Below are positions 59,141-64,000 of a DNA stretch of 64,000 bases, piece after piece. Position 1 is the stretch's first letter. Every line of letters begins with the position of its first letter. Source of the DNA: Streptomyces sp. ALI-76-A. Its GTDB lineage: Bacteria > Actinomycetota > Actinomycetes > Streptomycetales > Streptomycetaceae. The stretch is from NCBI RefSeq assembly GCF_030287445.1, contig NZ_JASVWB010000002.1, positions 248,001 to 312,000 on the forward strand, in the 5' to 3' direction. Position numbers and translations under genes: made by a program. Under the pieces are notes generated by a model. It made no database searches, had not been told where the DNA came from, and was given only the letters and a program-made list of their open reading frames with translations.

Positions 59141-60259
59141 TTGACCGCAATCGACCCCACCGCCCACCTGACCGCGCAGCAGATCGAGGAGCTGGGCCGC
59201 GAGCTGGACGCGATCCGCGACGAGGTGATCGCCGACCGCGGCGAGAAAGACGCCGCCTACATCCGCAAGGTCATCTCGGCGCAGCGCAAGCTCGAGCTGG
59301 TCAGCAGGGGCGTGCTGCTGTTCTCGATCTTCCCGCCCGCGTGGCTGCTCGGCACCGCCGGGCTGTCCGTGGCGAAGATCATGGACAACATGGAGATCGG
59401 CCACAACATCCTGCACGGCCAGTGGGACTGGATGCGGGACCCGAAGATCCACTCCACCACCTGGGAGTGGGATCACGTCTCGCCGTCCGAGCAGTGGAAG
59501 CACTCGCACAACGAGCTGCACCACACCTACACCAACGTGATCGGCAAGGACAACGACCTCGGCTACGGCATCATGCGCGTCGACGAGGACCAGAAGTGGC
59601 ACCCGTTCCACCTCGGCCAGCCGCTGTGGAACTTCCTCAACGCCTGCTTCTTCGAGTACGGCATCGCCGCGTACGACCTGGAGCTGGGCAAGAACCTGCA
59701 CAAGCGCCGCCGCAAGAACCCGGAGTTCCGCGCGCGGGCCAAGGCCGTGGGCCGCAAGATCCGCAAGCAGGTGCTCAAGGACTACGTGATCCACCCGCTG
59801 CTGTCGGGCCCCTCGTTCCTCCCCACGCTCGCCGCCACGTTCACCGCGAACCTGGTCCGCAACGTCTGGACCCACTCGGTGATCATGTGCGGGCACTTCC
59901 CCGAGGGCGTGCAGGTCTTCGAGCGCCGGTCGATCAAGGGCGAGACGCGCGGCCAGTGGTACCTGCGCCAGATGATGGGCTCGGCGAACATCAGCGGCAG
60001 CAAGGCCATGCACTTCATGACCGGCAACCTGTCGCACCAGATCGAGCACCACCTGTTCCCGGACCTGCCGAGCAACCGGTACGCCGAGGTCGCGGTGAAG
60101 GTGCGCGCGCTGTTCGAGAAGTACGAGCTGGAGTACGTCACCGGCCCGCTGCCCAAGCAGGTGTTCTCCGCCTGGCACAAGGTCTTCCGGCTCTCGCTGC
60201 CGAACAAGAAGCCCGAGGTCGAAACGCCGGACCGCGAGCAGGAGCTCGTCGCCGCCTGA
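59141..60259 (+). CDS. Membrane fatty-acid (acyl-CoA) desaturase
   Basis: A 372-residue diiron membrane enzyme from TTG 59141 (AGGAA seven bases upstream). Three histidine boxes are intact: HNILHGQW, HSHNELHHTYTN and HQIEHHLFPDLP. Two hydrophobic hairpins surround them (GVLLFSIFPPAWLLGTAGLS; the PLLSGPSFLPTLAATFTANL region). It belongs to the DesA3/linoleoyl-CoA desaturase-type group and should introduce a cis double bond, probably delta-9, using the reductase upstream. Regulation by the divergent PucR protein is likely. A small hairpin (ccggcgg/ccgccgg, 60292-60307) follows. Confidence 0.92.
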   Translation: MTAIDPTAHLTAQQIEELGRELDAIRDEVIADRGEKDAAYIRKVISAQRKLELVSRGVLLFSIFPPAWLLGTAGLSVAKIMDNMEIGHNILHGQWDWMRDPKIHSTTWEWDHVSPSEQWKHSHNELHHTYTNVIGKDNDLGYGIMRVDEDQKWHPFHLGQPLWNFLNACFFEYGIAAYDLELGKNLHKRRRKNPEFRARAKAVGRKIRKQVLKDYVIHPLLSGPSFLPTLAATFTANLVRNVWTHSVIMCGHFPEGVQVFERRSIKGETRGQWYLRQMMGSANISGSKAMHFMTGNLSHQIEHHLFPDLPSNRYAEVAVKVRALFEKYELEYVTGPLPKQVFSAWHKVFRLSLPNKKPEVETPDREQELVAA

Positions 60260-60454
60260 TTCCCGGTATCGGTTCAGATCTCCCGGCCGTACCGGCGGCA
60301 CCGCCGGGTTCGGCGAGATCCGTTGCGGACGGTGGGCCACAGCGACGTCAGACCGTGCGACACGGGACCCGGGGCAGCCAGGGTCCGGCCACGCTGCCCG
60401 GACGTGCGCCAAGGTCACCCGGGCGGCCGATGGCCTGGATGGAGGGCATGGTGC

Positions 60455-60838
60455 GTGACGTGGGCGCTGCCGCAACCCATGCCGAGCACTCCCGATGCCG
60501 TGCCCGAGCTACGGCCGGGCGGACGGCGGAGCCCAAGAGGGACGGATTCAGGGCCCTGGTCTCCGTCGACGCGGGCCGGGTGGTGCTGCGTTCCAAGCGC
60601 GGCACCGAGATGCTTGCAGCGTTCCCGGAGACCGGGGCGGTTCCGCAGTCGCTCGGAGGCGAGTCGTCCCGCGGCGTCCCGTACTGCCAGTTCGCCGTCC
60701 AGCGCGGTGGCGTCCGGCGGGCGGTTGCCCGGGGCGGCCTGGGCGGCGGACGAGTGGCCGGCCCACTTCGTCGCGTTCGACCTGCTGCGGCTGTCCGGGA
60801 CCGCCACGACCGGGTGGCCGGGTAGGCGAAACGGGATG
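60455..60838 (+). pseudogene. Second ATP-dependent DNA ligase (LigC-like) fragment, frameshifted
   Basis: Three frames together give WALPQPMPSTPDAVPELRPG, AEPKRDGFRALVSVDAGRVV, LRSKRGTEML and EWPAHFVAFDLLRLSGTATT. This is the N-terminal part of LigC/LigD-type ligases with motif I altered from EPKWDG to EPKRDG. The lysine remains. Later motifs and the OB domain are missing. Its sequence is closer to full LigC proteins than the relic at 15736, so they are two separate decayed copies. Confidence 0.65.
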
Positions 60839-60981
60839 AATGCGAGCCCAGTAGGCCCAGAACAGCCGGGCGGAATACCTCGAAGCCCCGCAGACCGCGG
60901 AAGAGGTCGTCCACGACGTCGAGGGCCCGCAGGCGTGAGCCTGCGAGCCTGTCCGGCCGGGCGCCTGACCGGGGCTGGGGT

Positions 60982-61695
60982 TCAGTTGCAGCAGTCGCAG
61001 CCCGGGCGGCACCCGCAACCGTCGGTCTCGGCACTCACGGGCCCGGCGGGCAGGGCGGCCGGGACCGCGCAGCAGCCCTTGCCCTGCCAGGCGTCGCGGC
61101 CTTCCTTCACAGCGATCGCCGCGATGACGAGGGCTGCGATCGGGTCGGCCCAGGACCAGCCGAAGATGCTGTTGGCGAGCAGACCGACGAGCAGGACCGC
61201 CGACAGATAGGTGCACAGCAAGGTCTGCTTGGAGTCCGCGACCGCGGAGGCGGAGCCGAGTTCACGGCCCGCGCGGCGCTGGGCGGCGGACAGGAACGGC
61301 ATCACGGCCAGGGAGAGCGTGGCGAGCACGATGCCGGCCATGGAGTGCTCGGCCTCGCCGCTGCCGGCCAGGGCACGGACGGACTCGACGGCGACATACG
61401 CGGCGAGGGCGAAGAAGGAGACGGCGATGATCCGCAGAGTGGTCTTCTCGCGGGCCTCACGGACCGCGTGGTCACGTGCGGAGAACTGCCAGGCGACCGC
61501 TGCGGCGGAGGACACCTCGATGATCGAGTCGAGCCCGAAGCCGATCAGGGCAGTCGACGACGCGATCGCTCCGGCGGTCAGGGCGACGACTGCCTCGATC
61601 AAGTTGTAGGTGATCGTCGCGGCGACGAGCAGTCGTATTCGCCGGGCGAGGGCATCACGCCGGGCCGGAGACGGCCCGAGGGATATCGCGGTCAT
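60982..61695 (-). CDS. CDF-type cation exporter with a cysteine-rich tail
   Basis: A 237-residue inner-membrane protein from ATG 61695 with about six hydrophobic helices (LVAATITYNLIEAVVALTAG, STALIGFGLDSIIEVSSAAA). The acidic metal-site motif GFGLDSIIE in helix 2 and SKQTLLCTYLSAVLLVGLLA with WADPIAALVIAA in the later helices are typical of CDF/cation transporters. The C-terminus is unusual: GKGCCAVP, then DGCGCRPGCDCCN, at least seven cysteines in about 35 residues, which should bind soft metals. It overlaps the ArsR gene, so it is translated with a Cd/Pb-type sensor. Export of Cd, Pb or Zn is likely. Confidence 0.85.
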   Translation of the reverse strand: MTAISLGPSPARRDALARRIRLLVAATITYNLIEAVVALTAGAIASSTALIGFGLDSIIEVSSAAAVAWQFSARDHAVREAREKTTLRIIAVSFFALAAYVAVESVRALAGSGEAEHSMAGIVLATLSLAVMPFLSAAQRRAGRELGSASAVADSKQTLLCTYLSAVLLVGLLANSIFGWSWADPIAALVIAAIAVKEGRDAWQGKGCCAVPAALPAGPVSAETDGCGCRPGCDCCN

Positions 61696-62030
61696 CAGCA
61701 GCACCCCTTCTCGTCGGCGTCCACACAAGTGCGGTCCGTCTCGACGGCGACGACGGCTGCACGCAGTTCGTCCAGCGCATGACCGAGACGCTCGTCGGCG
61801 AGTTCATAGCGAGTGCGGCGGCCATCCGGTACGGCCACGGCCAGGCCGCAGTCCCGCAGACACGCGAGGTGATTCGAGAGCCGGGTCCGGGAAATGCCGA
61901 GTTCCTCGGCAAGGTCGGCAGGATGAGCAGGGGCTTTGCGCAGCGCGAGCAGAATGCGGCAGCGGATGGGGTCGGCGAGTGCACGGCCGAACCTGGCCAG
62001 CACCTCGACCTCGGGGGCGACGGTCAACAT
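61695..62030 (-). CDS. ArsR/SmtB-family metal sensor, CmtR-like
   Basis: A 111-residue repressor with the winged helix ALADPIRCRILLALRKAPAH, PADLAEELGISRTRLSNHLA, CLRDCGLAVAVPDGRRTRYE. Cysteines fall at positions 24, 57, 61 and 102. Cys57, Cys61 and Cys102 are exactly the Cd/Pb ligands of Mycobacterium tuberculosis CmtR, with the C-terminal ligand in RTCVDADEKGCC. The numbering match is seen here; the metal assignment comes from the CmtR literature. Its stop overlaps the exporter start (TGATG). A perfect palindrome lies 20 bases upstream. Confidence 0.92.
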   Translation of the reverse strand: MLTVAPEVEVLARFGRALADPIRCRILLALRKAPAHPADLAEELGISRTRLSNHLACLRDCGLAVAVPDGRRTRYELADERLGHALDELRAAVVAVETDRTCVDADEKGCC

Positions 62031-62049
62031 GAAGCGAGAGTACAGCGCA

Positions 62050-62063
62050 TCCTGAATTCAGGA
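62050..62063. promoter_or_regulatory. Palindromic operator of the CmtR-like regulator
   Basis: TCCTGAATTCAGGA is a perfect 14-bp palindrome directly upstream of the regulator, followed by a further half-site cctgaa at 62067-62072. ArsR-family operators commonly have this TGAA-x-TTCA form. Confidence 0.7.
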
Positions 62064-62325
62064 AAACCTGAACGGTGGTGCCGTCTGGCCAGGGAACGGC
62101 GCGGGGCCGGAACACCGACTCCTCACCGGTGAACGCGGAAGACGACCGAGGCGATCGCCGGCGGGGTCACCGGCAGTCCGGCCGATACGCCGGCGGCGGA
62201 CACCTGCGGTACACGGGCCGCACCACCAGCCTCACCCGGCGGCCAGCGGCACACTCACCGGCCCGCTCACCCCTGCGCGGACCTGCGGGGTGCGAACCTG
62301 GAGGTCCGACGGTTTTCACTCAGGC

Positions 62326-62359
62326 ACAGGGGCCCGCCGATCCGTCGGCGGGCCCCTGT
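62326..62359. terminator. Strong hairpin of unassigned orientation
   Basis: A perfect 15-bp stem (62326-62340 with 62345-62359, acaggggcccgccga and its complement) with the loop tccg. No intact gene ends next to it. The region 62064-62325 holds no supported gene, so the gene it served was probably lost. Confidence 0.65.
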
Positions 62360-62429
62360 ATGTGTGCTGTCAGGCCACCGGAAGGTTGGAACGTCCCACC
62401 GCGGGAGGCACCGAGGCGAGGCATCAGGA

Positions 62430-62523
62430 GGGCAGCTTGTCGGAGCGGTAGACCTTGCCACCGCGATCCTCGATCGGCTCCTGCGCCACCGCGAAGTGAT
62501 CTCGATCAACGGCACCGGCTACC
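62430..62523 (+). pseudogene. IS21 helper protein IstB, C-terminal scrap
   Basis: Reads VDLATAILDRLLRHREVISI, NGTGYRPG. The IstB ATPase ends with a phrase like ATAILDRLLHHCEVISINGP, SYRLK. Only this tail remains, and it runs directly into an unrelated kinase P-loop in another frame. Confidence 0.55.
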
Positions 62524-62820
62524 GTCCTGGTCGGGCCGCCCGGCTGCGGCAAGTCGACCTTCGCCGGCCGGTACCCGGCCAGCTGGCGCATCTGCCTCGA
62601 CCTCTACCGGCTGGCCGCAACCGACTCCTTCTCTGTCAAGTCCAGCTCGCTGAAAGCGGCCCTGGTCTGCATGCGGCTACCCAACTCGGCCGTCAGCCCG
62701 TACCGCCCAGGACGAGACATGGCCGACGACACAGCCGATACAGCCAAGCGACTGCTGTGCCGTGAGCTTTGGGACAGCCCGAGTTCGGTCTTCTCGTGCG
62801 GATCTGTGCTCACGCTGTGA
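62521..62820 (+). pseudogene. AAA/polynucleotide-kinase-like P-loop fragment
   Basis: A frame of 99 codons beginning TVLVGPPGCGKSTFAGRYPA, SWRICLDLYR, without a start codon. GPPGCGKST is a Walker A motif, and the following Asp region matches small AAA_33 kinases (W-x-V-C-L-D-x-Y-R). After about 40 residues the sequence (SFSVKSSSLKAALVCMRLPN) no longer follows the family. It starts within the IstB scrap and ends inside the LysR gene's 3' end, so it is a rearrangement product. Confidence 0.5.
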
Positions 62821-63715
62821 TGTGCGTCTTTGTGCAACTTGCAGCGACCGCGTCGGCGAAGCTCCGGGCGAGCGGGGAAAGGGCGTCCCAGCGGCGTACG
62901 GCCCAGCCGACCGACAGCGGCGGCAGCGCCGGAATGGGGATGAGACGCAGGGGGCTGACGTCACCAGGTGTGGGGAGACCCGGTACGGCGGGAACGACGG
63001 CGTGGCCCAGGCCGAGTTCGGCAAGGAGCAGGGCTGTGTCCCAGTCGGCGACGCTGGTGTCCGAGCCGGTCCGGATCCCCAGTTCGGCGAAGAAGGTGTC
63101 CAGATGGGCGCCGGAGGTGGAGTTCGGCGGCAGCCGGATGAGGCGGATGCCTGTGAGGTCGGGGGCGTCGATGCGCGTCCGGGCCGCGAGCGGATCGTCG
63201 GACCGGATGGCGAGCACCCAGGGCAGCTCGGCGACGGGGCGCTGCTCGATGCCGCGCACTGGGCCGCCGACGGTGATCCAGGCGAGGTCGAGGTTGCCGG
63301 CCAGGAGGGCGTCGAAGCATCCGCGGCTGGAGGTCTCGGTCTGGAACTCCAGGTTCACCTTCGGGTAGCGCCGACGGAAGGAGACGATCGCTTCGGCCAT
63401 GAAGTGCCGGACGGTCGTGCCGCCGGTCGTGATCCGCACGGAACCGCTTTCGCCGTTCACGAGGTCTCCCAGGCGGCGCAGCGCAAGATCGAGCCCGGTG
63501 ATCCCGTCGGCGGCGGCATCGCACAGGATGCGCCCCGCCGTTGTGGGAACAACCCCGCGCGGCTGGCGTTCCAACAGGCTCATGCCCGTTTCCCGCTCCA
63601 GGCGCTTGACGTGCTGGCTCACTGCGGACTGGGTGCAGGACAGGTCACGAGCCACGGCGCTGAGGCTTCCTGCCCGGCACACGGCCACGAACACGCGCAG
63701 GTCATCCAGAGTCAT
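62810..63715 (-). CDS. LysR-family transcriptional regulator
   Basis: A 301-residue protein from ATG 63715; a TTG three codons earlier is less likely. The N-terminal helix-turn-helix is MTLDDLRVFVAVCRAGSLSA, VARDLSCTQSAVSQHVKRLE and the linker helix TGMSLLERQPRGVVPTTAGR. The substrate-binding domain follows (GSVRITTGGTTVRHFMAEAI, FDALLAGNLDLAWITVGGPV, GLGHAVVPAVPGLP). All parts are intact. It is divergent from the gene that starts at 63896, with an inverted repeat between, so it probably regulates that gene and itself. Confidence 0.92.
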   Translation of the reverse strand: MTLDDLRVFVAVCRAGSLSAVARDLSCTQSAVSQHVKRLERETGMSLLERQPRGVVPTTAGRILCDAAADGITGLDLALRRLGDLVNGESGSVRITTGGTTVRHFMAEAIVSFRRRYPKVNLEFQTETSSRGCFDALLAGNLDLAWITVGGPVRGIEQRPVAELPWVLAIRSDDPLAARTRIDAPDLTGIRLIRLPPNSTSGAHLDTFFAELGIRTGSDTSVADWDTALLLAELGLGHAVVPAVPGLPTPGDVSPLRLIPIPALPPLSVGWAVRRWDALSPLARSFADAVAASCTKTHITA

Positions 63716-63730
63716 AGAACCCAAGCTATA

Positions 63731-63757
63731 CCTGGGGTGAGTGGAGTAATCCCCAGG
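63731..63757. promoter_or_regulatory. Inverted repeat in the LysR divergent promoter region
   Basis: cctgggg (63731-63737) and ccccagg (63751-63757) are perfectly complementary and 13 bases apart. The site is 16 bases upstream of the LysR start, a usual position for LysR binding. Confidence 0.55.
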
Positions 63758-63895
63758 ATTGACTGGGGCGTTGGGGTGTCAGAAGATCGTTGCAGGGCCC
63801 AGGCGGCAACCCGTCCGGTGCCTTCGTACGGATCCGGACCGGCGAAGGCGCTGTGCGGGTGCCGACCAACCCCTTACCGAAGGGACACGGACACT

Positions 63896-64000
63896 GTGTC
63901 TGCTCTCCCTGCCACGACCGACCGGGCTGTCGCCCTGCTGCGTGAGTTCGGTGCCGAAAGCGTCGTCCACCCCGGCGGCACTCTTCTTACGTCGTTGCCG
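63896..64000 (+). CDS. Start of a DUF6817-like protein (partial)
   Basis: GTG at 63896 (AAGGGA about 12 bases upstream) opens a frame running to the window edge. The visible 35 residues are SALPATTDRAVALLREFGAE, SVVHPGGTLLTSLP. A short helix followed by A/S-x-x-V/I-x-HPGGTLL is the start of the DUF6817 family, HD-like proteins with unknown function. It is divergent from LysR and likely its target. Confidence 0.6.
   Translation, partial: MSALPATTDRAVALLREFGAESVVHPGGTLLTSLP

Noticed and set aside
62275-62325. tRNA- or tmRNA-like end before the hairpin at 62326
   Set aside because: A gttcgaa-like loop is suggested by gtgcgaacc, but no acceptor stem or anticodon arm can be folded.

Overview
The window looks like Streptomyces DNA (or a very close actinomycete). 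Genes are very GC-rich with G/C-ending third codons, GTG/TTG starts and ATGA/GTGA overlaps are common, and many families are typical of the genus: DUF6243, CebR-controlled AA10 LPMO, DesK-type two-component systems, PucR-controlled desaturase, secreted CAP and FN3 proteins. There are many broken genes, IS fragments and plasmid-type remnants (MobF relaxase, replication-relaxation protein). That suggests an accessory region, probably a chromosome arm. This is an inference, since no telomere or core gene is seen. No tRNA or rRNA was recognised.

Layout. 0-7.5 kb: insertion-sequence graveyard. It holds Tn3, IS630, IS256 and IS30 pieces, an intact methyltransferase, a secreted peptidoglycan-binding protein, and two short decayed CRISPR arrays of the type I-E repeat class, each abutting a broken transposase. 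No cas gene is present. 7.7-15.7 kb: an iron-box-controlled divergent locus. The minus arm is a complete peptide/opine-type ABC importer (fused double ATPase, two permeases, lipoprotein) with a tiny coupled ORF between the permeases. The plus arm is a frameshifted Y4yA-type PLP decarboxylase, a cysteine-synthase-like enzyme lacking its middle, and an intact MATE exporter. This reads as a metallophore locus whose biosynthetic genes have decayed while transport survives. 15.7-25 kb: a DNA-ligase relic, an ArsR-family regulator with a coupled small ORF, an EamA transporter with an unusual C-terminal helical extension, relaxase and regulator relics, DUF6243, a divergent SDR/Rrf2 pair with two palindromic operators, and a divergent AraC/flavodoxin-fold oxidoreductase pair.

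25-34 kb: secreted polysaccharide functions. An FN3 lipoprotein is followed by a PQQ-type sugar dehydrogenase with CBM2 and an AA10 LPMO with a perfect CebR box; then GNAT, hydrolase and small secreted proteins, a HEAT/AbfB chimera, a truncated GH27-ricin gene and a CAP-domain protein. 34-46 kb: a large single-pass membrane protein with a periplasmic-binding-protein-like outer domain, MerR/hydrolase, GNAT, LysE exporter, VOC protein, secreted intradiol dioxygenase lipoprotein and aldo/keto reductase. 46-56 kb: a MacB/FtsX-type ABC exporter operon divergent from a histidine kinase whose response regulator lies across a transposase relic; then plasmid, GyrB and MerR relics, a methyltransferase and a ThuA/Gfo-Idh-MocA pair. 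56-64 kb: PucR regulator divergent from a ferredoxin reductase and a fatty-acid desaturase, a second DNA-ligase relic, a CmtR-like Cd/Pb sensor with a CDF exporter, IstB and kinase relics, a LysR regulator and the start of a DUF6817-like gene.

All family assignments come from reading motifs and protein sequence by eye. No database search was run, so functions are family-level.
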